Below, in pieces: positions 1 through 7,597 of a stretch of DNA of 13,134 bases. A program made the translations under genes and the position numbers. How positions within the stretch are numbered: position 1 is the first letter of the stretch; each line of letters begins with the position of its first letter. The notes beneath the pieces are model-generated. The model made no database searches. It saw only the letters and a program-made list of their open reading frames with translations, and was not told the DNA's origin. Source of the DNA: HB2-32-21 sp003448675 (GTDB lineage: Bacteria > Pseudomonadota > Gammaproteobacteria > Pseudomonadales > Porticoccaceae); assembly GCA_041584755.1 (NCBI GenBank), contig JBFHDK010000081.1, positions 1 through 13,134 on the forward strand, read 5' to 3'.

Positions 1-95
1 CTTTTTATTTATCTCGTTTAAAACACCAAAGGTGACCGCACCCCCGTCAGCCGCTAATATCACTTGCCAGAATAAACATTAATAAAACGGGGCGA

Positions 96-1388
96 ATGAG
101 GGGCATGGCGCAAACCATTAGCGAAAAACAGTTTATTGATCTGCTTCAACCGGGTCGTCGCGTCTACGTCCAGGGTGGTTGTACCCAGCCGGTGGCACTG
201 GTCGAGGCGATTAAAAACCATCCGGACTGTGCCGATGGCGTGACCTTTATCAGTATGGTCAACCGGCTCAATCCCAATAATTTTACCGCCCTGCACCCAG
301 GCGCCGAGCAGGAAACCTTTTTTATGTCCGGTTTGCTGCGCAAGGGGTACGATCCAAAGCGCCTGCACATTCTGCCTTTCCACCTCAGCGAAATTTACCG
401 CTATGTGTCCGAGGTGGCGGATATCGATATCGCCTGTGTGCAGGTGGCGCCGCCCGATAACCGGGGCCGCTGCAGTTTCGCCATGGTCGGTGATTACGTC
501 CCCGCGGTGGCGAAGCGGGCACGTATGGTCGTGGCCCAGGTCAATCCCGCGTTGCCGGTTTGCGCCGGTGCACCGACCATTGATGCCGATGACATTGACT
601 ATTTCGTTGGCGCGGAAAATGACATCCTGATCTGGACCTCGCGACCGCCTAAGGACGAACTGGCGGCTCTGGGCAATAACGTCGCCAGCCTGATTCGGGA
701 TGGCGACACCATCCAGATGGGCGTGGGCACCGCCTCGGATGCGGTACTGGCGGCCCTGACCAACCATCGTGACCTGGGTATTCATACCGGGTTGGTGCCC
801 GATAATCTGGTTGACATGGTAGAGGCTGGTGCCATCAGCGGTGCAAAAAAATCCATTGACAAGGGTCGCATTATTACCGGCTCGGCCATGGGCACGGAGC
901 GGCTTTACGATTTTATCGCCCACAGCGATATTGTGGACTTCAAGCCGGTGAGCTATACCCACGATGTCCTGGTGTTGAGTCAGATCGACAATTTCCGCGT
1001 GGTCAACTCAGCGGTGGAAGTGGATTTGTTCTGTCAGGTTAATTGTGAATACATGGACGGTCAGCAGATCGCCGGCATCGGTGGCCAGCTGGATTTTGTC
1101 CGCGGTGCCAAGCGGGCAAAAGACGGGGTATCCATCCTCGCTTTGCAAGCCAGTACCGCCAAGGGCGAGGTATCACGGATCGTCTCGCGCATCCCTCAAA
1201 ATGCACTGGTGTCGGTGCCGCGCAGCGATGCCGATTTTATTGTTACCGAATACGGCGTCGCTGATTTGCGCTGTGCCTCGGTGCAGGAGCGGGCTCAGCG
1301 CCTGATCGCGATTGCCGCGCCACGGTTTCGCGATAGCCTCTCCAATGACTGGGATGCTGTTTGCCGGGCGGCGACAGGTAAGACTTGA
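96..1388 (+). CDS. Acetyl-CoA hydrolase/CoA-transferase family protein (4-hydroxybutyrate CoA-transferase-like)
   Basis: The 430-residue protein fits the length of the 4-hydroxybutyrate/acetate CoA-transferase family (about 430-440 residues). The C-terminal half has the family's recognisable blocks: GAKKSID near 245, SAVEVDLFCQVN near 308, GIGGQLDFVRGA near 327 and EYGVADLRC near 385. Family members move CoA between acyl-CoA and carboxylic acids, or hydrolyse acyl-CoA, in the cytoplasm. Two features are odd. At the GIHTE position, where relatives carry the Glu that forms the glutamyl-CoA thioester, this protein reads GIHTG with Gly at 232. The upstream glycine-rich loop reads GVGTASD rather than the usual GIG..P. 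Transferase activity is therefore doubtful; a hydrolase or a diverged enzyme is possible. ATG at 96 and ATG at 105 are both possible starts, and neither has a well-spaced Shine-Dalgarno. No operon partner is visible; the next gene is over 180 bp away. Confidence 0.85.
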   Translation: MRGMAQTISEKQFIDLLQPGRRVYVQGGCTQPVALVEAIKNHPDCADGVTFISMVNRLNPNNFTALHPGAEQETFFMSGLLRKGYDPKRLHILPFHLSEIYRYVSEVADIDIACVQVAPPDNRGRCSFAMVGDYVPAVAKRARMVVAQVNPALPVCAGAPTIDADDIDYFVGAENDILIWTSRPPKDELAALGNNVASLIRDGDTIQMGVGTASDAVLAALTNHRDLGIHTGLVPDNLVDMVEAGAISGAKKSIDKGRIITGSAMGTERLYDFIAHSDIVDFKPVSYTHDVLVLSQIDNFRVVNSAVEVDLFCQVNCEYMDGQQIAGIGGQLDFVRGAKRAKDGVSILALQASTAKGEVSRIVSRIPQNALVSVPRSDADFIVTEYGVADLRCASVQERAQRLIAIAAPRFRDSLSNDWDAVCRAATGKT

Positions 1389-1600
1389 GATGCCGACGAG
1401 AATGATGGCGCGTGCGCTTCAGTAACCATTTGATTGTAGCAAAGCGGAGCTGTTTGATATTCATCCGGCCTTCGTTCAATGATCTGTCAATTGAGGGTTT
1501 CCATACCAAGTGTTGAAATATCTGAGTTCCGAAAACAATCAAAGCGTCAATGGCAAAAAAGTGAGTCAAATATGAAGGTTTATTATGGAATTTACTGAGC

Positions 1601-1807
1601 TTGTTCACCATGAGCCTTATCCCGTTGAGCGCATGGGCCCAGGGTTATCCGGGCATCGGCCCAGGTGATATCTCAAAATCCGATGGTGAAAAAATGCGCG
1701 AATGTAGCGACATGATGCTGGATCCGTTAACTGATATTGTGGCTGGCGTCCCTGATAAGAGTAATCCAGGGAGCGATAATAAGAAGGACGGTCATATTTG
1801 TGACTGA
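1601..1807 (+). CDS. Small secreted protein, signal peptide frameshifted
   Basis: This is a short ORF of unknown function. As it stands it can begin only at TTG 1601 or ATG 1610, leaving a stub of a signal peptide that ends in the cleavage-like motif AWA-Q. A much better gene appears if one T is added to the T run at 1591-1593. Translation would then start at ATG 1572 with MKVYYGILLS and run into the existing LFTMSLIPLSAWAQ, giving a textbook Sec signal peptide. The mature part is about 54 residues, acidic, with two Cys. It ends in DNKKDGHICD, which resembles the D-x-D-x-D-G-x-x-C-E tail of excalibur-type calcium-binding modules; that resemblance is from memory and weak. It is either a recent pseudogene or carries a sequencing indel. 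It stands alone between the CoA-transferase and sulfotransferase genes. Confidence 0.5.
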   Translation: MFTMSLIPLSAWAQGYPGIGPGDISKSDGEKMRECSDMMLDPLTDIVAGVPDKSNPGSDNKKDGHICD

Positions 1808-1993
1808 TAGCACTCGGCCTTTCTCTCCATAGCTTGCGGCTCGACGTGGTTATAAAAAACCAAGCCGGTTTGTCGGGTGATTACTTAAATGGGGCTCTTC
1901 TTCACTCCGAATAGCGTGTAGAATGACAGAGATATTACGTTGGCTCTGTAATCAAGCAGGGTTGGTTGCAGAACAAACAATACCCGTCCCTCC

Positions 1994-2680
1994 ATGTCTA
2001 CACTGACGAAACTGCTAAATAACGCCTCTCCCTCCGCTATTACTCATGCGCCTGACAATGCCATTTTCATCTGGGTTCCCAAAAATGCAGGGACCAGTTT
2101 GCTTGATGCGCTTAAACGCGGCGCCGGTTTCAGCCGGTTTAAAAGAATCAAGGACTTGCGGCGCGGTTTCGATCAGTGCGGTAGAGTGACTTTTGGGCAC
2201 ATGGATTGCCGGAGCTTGATCCGAAGTGGCTATGTTAAACAGGAGTTTTACGATAGTGCCTATAAATTCGGACTGGTTCGTAACCCCTACACCAGAGCAG
2301 TATCCCTGTTCCTGTATCTGAAGAAAGAGGGGCGTATCAAACAGGCGGTCAGCTTTCTGGAGTTTTGCGAAGGTTTAGCAGGCGGGGTGGTCGAACCGAT
2401 TGGACTCTATAATTCCAAGGGCTTGAGCCAGTGCAACCCTCAGGTTACCTGGCTCAAGGAAGTCGACATGGACTATTTAGGTCGATTTGAAGAGCTTGGT
2501 GAAACCTTCGGGAATATTGCAAAAGTATTCGAAATGCCCACAGTAACCCTGCCCCATTTAAACAGCTCCGACAAAGAGTCCGTGCGCCAATTCTATTGCG
2601 AGCGTGCGCAAGATATTGTCGAAGTATATTACCGCGAAGATTTCGAGGCTTTTGGCTACGATTACTGGTCTCGCGAGTAG
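1994..2680 (+). CDS. Sulfotransferase family 2-like protein
   Basis: The 228-residue protein has the two PAPS-binding elements of sulfotransferases. The 5'-phosphosulfate loop is WVPKNAGTSL at 27-36, with Lys30. The 3'-phosphate motif is LVRNPYTRAVSLF at 94-106, with Arg96 and Ser104. A histidine in FGHMD (67-71) and the C-terminal YREDFEAFGY block (213-222) match the small carbohydrate sulfotransferase group (Sulfotransfer_2 type). The likely reaction is transfer of sulfate from PAPS to a sugar or other surface acceptor, but the acceptor cannot be read from the sequence. There is no signal peptide or membrane segment, so it is probably cytoplasmic. The ATG at 1994 has no clear Shine-Dalgarno. 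About 190 bp of unassigned sequence precedes the gene, and no glycan genes adjoin it. Its base composition looks somewhat more AT-rich than the F420 genes that follow. Confidence 0.85.
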   Translation: MSTLTKLLNNASPSAITHAPDNAIFIWVPKNAGTSLLDALKRGAGFSRFKRIKDLRRGFDQCGRVTFGHMDCRSLIRSGYVKQEFYDSAYKFGLVRNPYTRAVSLFLYLKKEGRIKQAVSFLEFCEGLAGGVVEPIGLYNSKGLSQCNPQVTWLKEVDMDYLGRFEELGETFGNIAKVFEMPTVTLPHLNSSDKESVRQFYCERAQDIVEVYYREDFEAFGYDYWSRE

Positions 2681-2701
2681 CTTTTGGAATTCAGACTTAA
2701 A

Positions 2702-2730
2702 TAGCCTGTTAGCCTGTTAGCCTGTTAGCC
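2702..2730. repeat. 8-bp tandem repeat over the LLM stop codon
   Basis: The unit tagcctgt is repeated three times in perfect tandem at 2702-2725 and followed by a partial unit, tagcc, at 2726-2730. The array covers the stop codon (complement of 2717-2719) of the leftward LLM oxidoreductase gene. Its last codons and stop lie inside the repeat. It looks like replication slippage. No regulatory function can be read from it. Confidence 0.9.
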
Positions 2731-3760
2731 CGGCCATCAATTCCAGACCTTCCTTGCTGGTATCGGCGCCCAGCAGCATGGTGGAGACATGTCCGGCTTT
2801 ACTGGCCTCCACCCAACGCTGGGCTCGGTCGCGAATGCGATCTGCCGGCCCGACCAGGTTGCAGGCGTCGACCAGTTCATCCGGCACCAGGGCCGCGGCT
2901 TCGGCTTTTTTGCCATCCAGATAGAGATCCTGGATTTTTACCGCCGCTTCCTCGAAGCCCAGGCGTTTGGCGTAATCGTTATAAAAGTTTTTGCTGCGGG
3001 CGCCCATGCCGCCAATATAAAGCGCCAGATTGTTCTTGATCGGTTGCATGCACGTTTCCACATCATCGCCGATAATCACACGGACAAAGGGTGCGATGTT
3101 GAAGTCGTCCAGACTCTTGTTGCTACCCGCGGCCGCGAAGCCTTCCTGAACAGGCTTTTCAAAGACATGGAATTGCTCCGGATCCATCCAAACCGGAAAG
3201 AAACCGTCGGCCACTTCCGCCGCCGCTTTCACGCCCGCTGGCGTAATGGTGGCGGCGTAAATGGGAATGTCTTCATTGCAGTGCAGAATACTTTTCAGGG
3301 GTTTGCCCAGGCCCGTGGCGTCTTCGCCGGCGTAGGGCAGTTGGTATTGCTTGCCTTCAAATGTGGCGGGCGCCTCCCGGGCGAAAATAGTTTTCATTAT
3401 GGCGATGTATTCCTTGAGCCGGGTAACGGGCTTGCCGTAGGGCACCCCGTGCCAGCCTTCCACCACCTGAGGACCGGAGGCGCCGAGGCCGACAATAAAG
3501 CGATTGCCGGACAGATGGCTTAGGGACATAGCCGTCATGGCCGCCATGGCCGGCGTGCGCGCGGGCATTTGCATGATGGCGGTGCCGACTTTGATTTTCG
3601 AGGTCTGGGCCAGAATCCAGGTGGCGGTAGAGACGGCGTCGGCCCCGTAGGCCTCGGCGGTCCAGACCGAATCGAAGCCGAGACTCTCGGCATGGAGAAT
3701 TGTGTCCATGGGGATTTTTACAGTGCTGCCGGCATAGCCGGTCATAAGGCCAAGTTTCAT
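2717..3760 (-). CDS. LLM class F420-dependent oxidoreductase, Rv3520c-like
   Basis: The 347-residue protein belongs to the luciferase-like monooxygenase (LLM) superfamily, a TIM-barrel fold that binds F420 or FMN. Its sequence is close in style to the mycobacterial Rv3520c group of probable F420-dependent oxidoreductases. Evidence is the N-terminal strand MKLGLMTGY, the block FDSVWTAEAYGADAVST near 29-45, KIKVGTAIMQMPARTPAMAA near 55-74, and GNRFIVGLGASGPQVVEGWHG near 85-105. The physiological substrate is unknown; relatives transfer hydride from F420H2 to electron-poor substrates. It is transcribed away from the F420 biosynthesis genes and shares a 147-bp intergenic region with the second LLM gene. 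ATG 3760 follows a weak purine stretch (GGAAC). The context strongly favours F420 over FMN, but that is inference. Confidence 0.9.
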   Translation of the reverse strand: MKLGLMTGYAGSTVKIPMDTILHAESLGFDSVWTAEAYGADAVSTATWILAQTSKIKVGTAIMQMPARTPAMAAMTAMSLSHLSGNRFIVGLGASGPQVVEGWHGVPYGKPVTRLKEYIAIMKTIFAREAPATFEGKQYQLPYAGEDATGLGKPLKSILHCNEDIPIYAATITPAGVKAAAEVADGFFPVWMDPEQFHVFEKPVQEGFAAAGSNKSLDDFNIAPFVRVIIGDDVETCMQPIKNNLALYIGGMGARSKNFYNDYAKRLGFEEAAVKIQDLYLDGKKAEAAALVPDELVDACNLVGPADRIRDRAQRWVEASKAGHVSTMLLGADTSKEGLELMAGLTG

Positions 3761-3907
3761 AGTCTTGTTCCGAAGTTAGGTGATTGGAAGCCCTGCTTGT
3801 CCGCCGCTGGATTACCAGCCGCGACATTGTAATTACGCTGGCGGCAGTTTAACTTAGCCTGTGACTATAACGACGATAACAGCAATAGGCTACCGGGGGT
3901 AACACCG
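3761..3907. promoter_or_regulatory. Divergent promoter region between two LLM genes
   Basis: Both flanking genes read outward from this 147-bp gap, so promoters for the leftward LLM gene and for the rightward F420 locus must lie here or within the neighbours. Possible protein-binding sites are the palindrome GTAATTAC at 3829-3836 and the inverted repeat ctgg-atta-ccag at 3807-3818. A rightward -10-like TATAAC sits at 3866-3871 but has no good -35 at the usual distance. The purine run ccgggggtaacacc just before 3908 could serve as a ribosome binding site. None of these sites is proven. Confidence 0.4.
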
Positions 3908-4951
3908 ATGTTGGATATCGGCATCATTCTCATGTTTCGCAACCCACCCTTTAATCGCAGCAGTTGGGTGGATATCTACCAGCACGAACTGGATCATGCG
4001 GTGGCGGCGGAGGCCCTGGGCTATGACCATGTCTGGCTCACCGAGCACCATTTCGTCGAAGATGGCTATTCGCCCTCATTGCTGCCCATCGCCGGCGCCA
4101 TTGCCGCGCGCACGTCGACGATTCGCATTGGCAGCTATGTACTGCTGCTGCCGCTGCACAATCCCATTCGCGTGGCTGAAGACGTGGCGACTGTCGATGT
4201 CATCTCCAACGGGCGTTTTGATCTGGGCATGGGGCTGGGCTATCGACCGGGTGAGTTCACCGGCATGGGCATTCCTTCCAGTGAACGGGCGGCCCGCTTT
4301 GCCGAGGGCCTGCCGGTGATTCAGTCTCTGCTGGCCGGTGAGAAGGTAAGCCTCGATGGACGTTTTAACCAGTACAGCGATGCACAAATTTCTCCACCGC
4401 CGGTGCAGAAACCGTTTCCCATCTGGGTGGGCGCGCGTGGTGACAAGGCGCTGGATCGCGCTGCGCGCCTGGGTTGCCATCTGGCTTCGGTGGGTGCGGT
4501 TGAGCACCGCCTCAAATACATCGAAGCGCTTAAACGCCATGGCCGCGATCCGAAGGATTTTAATATCGGGCATCTATTGATGTGTTACGTGGCCGAAACC
4601 AAGGACCGCGCCTGGGAGGATTGTGCTCAGCCACTCAACCACGTGATGGGCCAGTACCAGGCCTGGGCCGAGGAATCCGGTGACCTTACCGGTGACGGCA
4701 TTGCCGAGGCAAAAATACCTTCGCCGGAGGAACTGCGCACAAGCCAATATTGTGAAAGCTTTGGCCGCTCCGCTATTATTGGCGACCCCGAAAGCGTGCT
4801 TGAGGAATTAACCGCCGCGCATGAGGAGTCCCCCGGCACGCATTTGACACTGATGATGTCTCTGCCGGGAGCCGATCCCCTCCGCACCCGCAACAGCATG
4901 GAGCTGTTTGCTAAAGACGTGATGCCGGCGCTGAAAGCGCGTTGTTCGTAA
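3908..4951 (+). CDS. LLM class flavin- or F420-dependent oxidoreductase
   Basis: This is a second luciferase-like monooxygenase superfamily protein of 347 residues, clearly not a close copy of its divergent neighbour. Landmarks are HVWLTEHHF at 41-49, IRIGSYVLLLPLHNPIRVAEDVA around 72-94, the glycine-rich GMGLGYRPGEF at 107-117 and PIWVGARGDKAL near 174. TEHHF and GxGYRxxEF are also common in FMN-using bacterial-luciferase-type enzymes. The cofactor therefore cannot be settled from the sequence, although location at the head of an F420 operon favours F420. The substrate is unknown. It is the first gene of the rightward series, with npdG starting 41 bp after its stop. A GGGGG run lies 8-12 bases before the ATG. 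Confidence 0.88.
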   Translation: MLDIGIILMFRNPPFNRSSWVDIYQHELDHAVAAEALGYDHVWLTEHHFVEDGYSPSLLPIAGAIAARTSTIRIGSYVLLLPLHNPIRVAEDVATVDVISNGRFDLGMGLGYRPGEFTGMGIPSSERAARFAEGLPVIQSLLAGEKVSLDGRFNQYSDAQISPPPVQKPFPIWVGARGDKALDRAARLGCHLASVGAVEHRLKYIEALKRHGRDPKDFNIGHLLMCYVAETKDRAWEDCAQPLNHVMGQYQAWAEESGDLTGDGIAEAKIPSPEELRTSQYCESFGRSAIIGDPESVLEELTAAHEESPGTHLTLMMSLPGADPLRTRNSMELFAKDVMPALKARCS

Positions 4952-4992
4952 AAGAAAATCTCCCAAAGCCGTAACAAGAAGGAAACCGACCG

Positions 4993-5673
4993 ATGAGTGA
5001 TGGTGAAAACAAGCCCGTAATTGCCGTACTGGGTGGCAGTGGTGATCTCGGTGGCGGTCTGGCCCTGCGCTGGGCCGTGGCTGGTTACCCGGTGATTATA
5101 GGCTCCCGCACTCAAGAGAAAGCCGATGCAGCGGCTGCCAGTTTGAACGAGCGAGACGACCTCGCCGAAGCCGTGCGAGGCATGGCCAACGAGGACGCGG
5201 CCCAGGCGGGTGAGGTGGTGGTGATGACCGTGCCTTTTGCCAATCACCAGAGCACCCTGGAAGCAATCAGGGATGCCGTTCAGGGCAAGATTTTTATCGA
5301 TGTCACCGTACCCCTGGTGCCGCCAAAAGTGGGCACCGTGCAGCTGCCCGAAGGCGGCAGCGCCAGCGCCAGGGCCCAGGCCTATCTGGGTGAGGAAGTG
5401 CGAGTGGTCTCCGCCTATCAAAATGTCGCCGCCGCCCACCTTAACGACCTGAGCCACGATCCGGAATGCGACGTGCTGATCTGTGGCAATGACAAGGATG
5501 CCTGCGCGGCAGTGGTTGTTCTGACCGAAGCGGCGGGCATGAAGGGTTGGCATGCCGGACCCATCGCCAATGCGGTGGTGGCCGAGGCCATGACTTCAGT
5601 GCTGATTACCCTGAACCGGCGCTACAAGATTCCTGGCTCCGGGTTTCGCATCACCGGTACGCCCGGGGTTTGA
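4993..5673 (+). CDS. npdG: NADPH-dependent F420 reductase (F420H2:NADP+ oxidoreductase)
   Basis: The 226-residue protein is an NpdG/Fno-type reductase that passes hydride between NADP(H) and F420, keeping the pool of F420H2 available to the oxidoreductases. The N-terminal Rossmann motif is AVLGGSGDLGGGLALRWA at 11-28. It is followed by GSRTQEKA at 37-44, where Ser38 and Arg39 sit where the 2'-phosphate of NADP is recognised. The segment VVVMTVPFANH near 75-85 and IFIDVTVPLVPP near 98-109 are typical of the family, as is the C-terminal HAGPIANAVVAEAMTSVLITLNRRY. An AAGGA Shine-Dalgarno precedes ATG 4993. The gene lies 41 bp after the LLM gene and 59 bp before cofE, consistent with one transcription unit. 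Confidence 0.92.
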   Translation: MSDGENKPVIAVLGGSGDLGGGLALRWAVAGYPVIIGSRTQEKADAAAASLNERDDLAEAVRGMANEDAAQAGEVVVMTVPFANHQSTLEAIRDAVQGKIFIDVTVPLVPPKVGTVQLPEGGSASARAQAYLGEEVRVVSAYQNVAAAHLNDLSHDPECDVLICGNDKDACAAVVVLTEAAGMKGWHAGPIANAVVAEAMTSVLITLNRRYKIPGSGFRITGTPGV

Positions 5674-5732
5674 AGCGGCTGCCAGCAGCGTCGAATAGTT
5701 CGTCAATCAATTACTTTTAACCTGGTTTGCCT

Positions 5733-6521
5733 ATGTTGACCGAGGGTCTTGAATTACTGCCTCTCCGGGGCTTTCCCATGGTGCGGCCGGGAGACAATAT
5801 TTCCCGTTTGATTATCCAGTGCCTGGGCGAGCAACGCCTGCTGCTGGAACCGGGCGATGTGCTGGTGGTGGCCCAGAAGGTAGTTTCCAAGGCAGAGAAC
5901 CGCTACGTGGAGCTCGCAGATATCGAACCTTCGCTCGAGGCTCGGGAGTTGGCGGCAAAAGTCGACAAGGACCCGTGCCTGGTGGAAGTGATCCTGCGGG
6001 AATCCAACGCGGTGGTACGCCATGCCCCCGGCGTGTTAATTGTCGAACACAAACTGGGTCTGGTAATGGCCAATGCCGGCATCGACTCCTCCAATATTGA
6101 GCATGACGCCGACAGCGGTGCGGACAGGGTGCTACTCTTACCGGAAGCCCCGGACCGCAGCGCGGATGCATTGCGGCGTACCTTCGTTAATTTTTTCGGC
6201 GTCAACACCGGCATCATCATCAATGACAGCGTCGGGCGGGCCTGGCGTAATGGCACAGTGGGTTTGGCGCTGGGTGCATCCGGTATGCCCGCCCTATGGG
6301 ATCGCAGGGGCGAGCAGGATCTCTTCGGGCGCACCCTGGAGGTAACCGAAGTGGCCCTGGCCGATGAGCTGGCCAGCGCCGCATCCCTGGTGCAGGGGGA
6401 GGGAGCCGAAGGCTGCCCGGTCGTGGTGATTCGTGGTCTTAAGCTTTCAACGATCGATAAGCAGCATTACAACGATGCAGCCAGCCTGGTGCGCGATCGG
6501 GAAAGAGACCTGTTTCGTTAA
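5733..6521 (+). CDS. cofE: Coenzyme F420-0:L-glutamate ligase, stand-alone
   Basis: CofE adds L-glutamates to F420-0 with GTP, the last stage of F420 assembly. Starting at ATG 5733 it is 262 residues, the size of archaeal CofE. Family signatures are plain: PLRGFPMVRPGDN near the N-terminus, VLVVAQKVVSKAENR at 44-58, VMANAGIDSSN at 111-121, IINDSVGRAWRNGTVGLALG at 162-181, and DLFGRTLEVTEVALADELA at 196-214. A TTG at 5727 would add two residues but the ATG is the simpler choice; no Shine-Dalgarno is evident. The C-terminal nitroreductase-like domain that makes actinobacterial FbiB bifunctional is missing, and no separate gene for it appears in the window. The stop codon lies inside a tandem 15-bp repeat. 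Confidence 0.95.
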   Translation: MLTEGLELLPLRGFPMVRPGDNISRLIIQCLGEQRLLLEPGDVLVVAQKVVSKAENRYVELADIEPSLEARELAAKVDKDPCLVEVILRESNAVVRHAPGVLIVEHKLGLVMANAGIDSSNIEHDADSGADRVLLLPEAPDRSADALRRTFVNFFGVNTGIIINDSVGRAWRNGTVGLALGASGMPALWDRRGEQDLFGRTLEVTEVALADELASAASLVQGEGAEGCPVVVIRGLKLSTIDKQHYNDAASLVRDRERDLFR

Positions 6522-6554
6522 TGACTGTTTCGTTGATGACTGCTTGGTTAATGA
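6510..6554. repeat. Three 15-bp tandem repeats carrying the cofE stop
   Basis: Three imperfect units lie head to tail: ctgtttcgttaatga at 6510-6524, ctgtttcgttgatga at 6525-6539 and ctgcttggttaatga at 6540-6554. The unit is a multiple of three, so each copy repeats the final cofE codons in frame (Leu-Phe-Arg, last copy Leu-Leu-Gly) followed by two stop codons. It fills most of the 55-bp gap to cofD. It most likely arose by slippage; a role in separating translation of the two genes is conceivable but unproven. Confidence 0.9.
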
Positions 6555-6576
6555 ACGGGCGCGCCGGAGCCTGTGA

Positions 6577-7530
6577 ATGAGCCGCCCCGAGCGCATTCTA
6601 GCGCTGTGTGGTGGCGTCGGCGGCGCCAAGCTGGCCCTGGGGCTGAGCCAGGTTGTGGAAGGGGATAATCTCACCATCGCGGTCAATACCGGAGACGATT
6701 TTGAACATCTGGGACTGCGCATCTGTCCGGATATCGATACGGTGACCTATACCCTGGCCGGGATCGTCAACCCCGAGACCGGTTGGGGCAGGGCAAATGA
6801 AAGCGGCCACTTTATGGAAGCCCTGGCCGATCTGGGTGGCGAGGACTGGTTTTATCTGGGCGACAGGGATCTGGCCCTGCATGTGGAACGCAGCCGGCGA
6901 CTGGGCACCGGTGACAAGCTCGATAGCATCACGGCGGACATTGCCCGGCGGTTGGGTATCAGCGCGCGAATTCTGCCCATGAGTAACGACGAGGTGGCGA
7001 CCATGGTGGAAACCACCGGCGGCCCCCTGGCCTTTCAGCATTATTTTGTCCGTGAGCGCTGTGAGCCGCCGGTGACCGGTTTTCACTTCGTCGGTATTGA
7101 GCATGCCCAGCCCCACCCCGATTTGCTTGACGCGCTGGCCGATGACTCACTCAGCGCCGTTATTCTCTGTCCCTCGAACCCTTTTGTTAGCGTGGCCCCC
7201 ATCGTCAACCTGCCCGGTGTGCGCCAGGCCTTGCGAGCCTGTTCGGCGCCGGTGATCGCCGTTTCGCCCATTGTCGGCGGCCAGGCGGTGAAGGGGCCCA
7301 CCGCCAAGATGATGAAAGAGCTGGGTCTGGAGCCGAGCTCGGTGGCGGTCTTGCAGCAATATGCGGATTTCATTGACGGTTTTGTCCTCGATCAGCGTGA
7401 CCAGGATTGCCTGGAGGAAGTCCGCACACTGGTTGATCGGGTGGAAGTGACCGATACTCTGATGATTGATATGGCGCGCAAGGTAACGGTAGCCGAAAAA
7501 GTGCTCGACTTCGCCCAAAGGTGTCGTTAG
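6577..7530 (+). CDS. cofD: 2-phospho-L-lactate transferase-type enzyme (F420-0 or dehydro-F420-0 synthesis)
   Basis: CofD (FbiA in actinobacteria) transfers the phospho-acid moiety from the GDP-activated intermediate made by CofC onto FO. The 317-residue length is normal. Visible motifs are LALCGGVGGAKLALGLS at 8-24, which binds the nucleotide-linked substrate, VNTGDDFEHLGLRICPDIDTV at 36-56, LAGIVNPETGWG at 60-71, WFYLGDRDLALH near 92-103 and AVSPIVGGQAVKGPTAKMM near 229-247. A GGAG Shine-Dalgarno at 6566-6569 is seven bases before ATG 6577. It sits between cofE and cofC in the same direction. The acceptor FO is certain for the family; whether the donor carries lactyl, enolpyruvyl or glyceryl phosphate is not readable here. 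Confidence 0.95.
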   Translation: MSRPERILALCGGVGGAKLALGLSQVVEGDNLTIAVNTGDDFEHLGLRICPDIDTVTYTLAGIVNPETGWGRANESGHFMEALADLGGEDWFYLGDRDLALHVERSRRLGTGDKLDSITADIARRLGISARILPMSNDEVATMVETTGGPLAFQHYFVRERCEPPVTGFHFVGIEHAQPHPDLLDALADDSLSAVILCPSNPFVSVAPIVNLPGVRQALRACSAPVIAVSPIVGGQAVKGPTAKMMKELGLEPSSVAVLQQYADFIDGFVLDQRDQDCLEEVRTLVDRVEVTDTLMIDMARKVTVAEKVLDFAQRCR

Positions 7531-7597
7531 CGCTAGAGACGTCATTGAGGTGCTATGATGGCCATCCCGATAAAAGTAATCTGCCGCTATTCAGATC

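Noticed and set aside
1..95. Promoter for the first gene (GTGACC at 32-37 and TAATAT at 55-60, 17-base spacing)
   Set aside because: Each hexamer matches the sigma-70 consensus at only about four of six positions; too weak to annotate.
60..962. 300-codon open frame on the minus strand
   Set aside because: It lies wholly over the well-supported CoA-transferase family gene and its translation shows no family motif; long antisense frames are expected in GC-rich coding sequence.
1389..1571. Gap after the CoA-transferase gene examined for an RNA gene, terminator or gene remnant
   Set aside because: No stable hairpin with a T run, tRNA-like fold or coherent coding frame could be recognised.
2702..2730. 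Short repeat considered as a CRISPR fragment
   Set aside because: Units are 8 bp with no spacers.
2789..3523. 244-codon plus-strand frame
   Set aside because: It is the complement of the Rv3520c-like LLM gene, which has clear family motifs over the same bases.
4627..5553. 308-codon minus-strand frame across the LLM-npdG junction
   Set aside because: It overlaps two recognisable genes and the intergenic gap and has no domain of its own.
7555..7575. MAIPIK-like peptide before cofC considered as a duplicated cofC start
   Set aside because: Only six residues resemble the cofC N-terminus (AVIPIK) and the DNA differs; chance similarity is more likely than a duplication.
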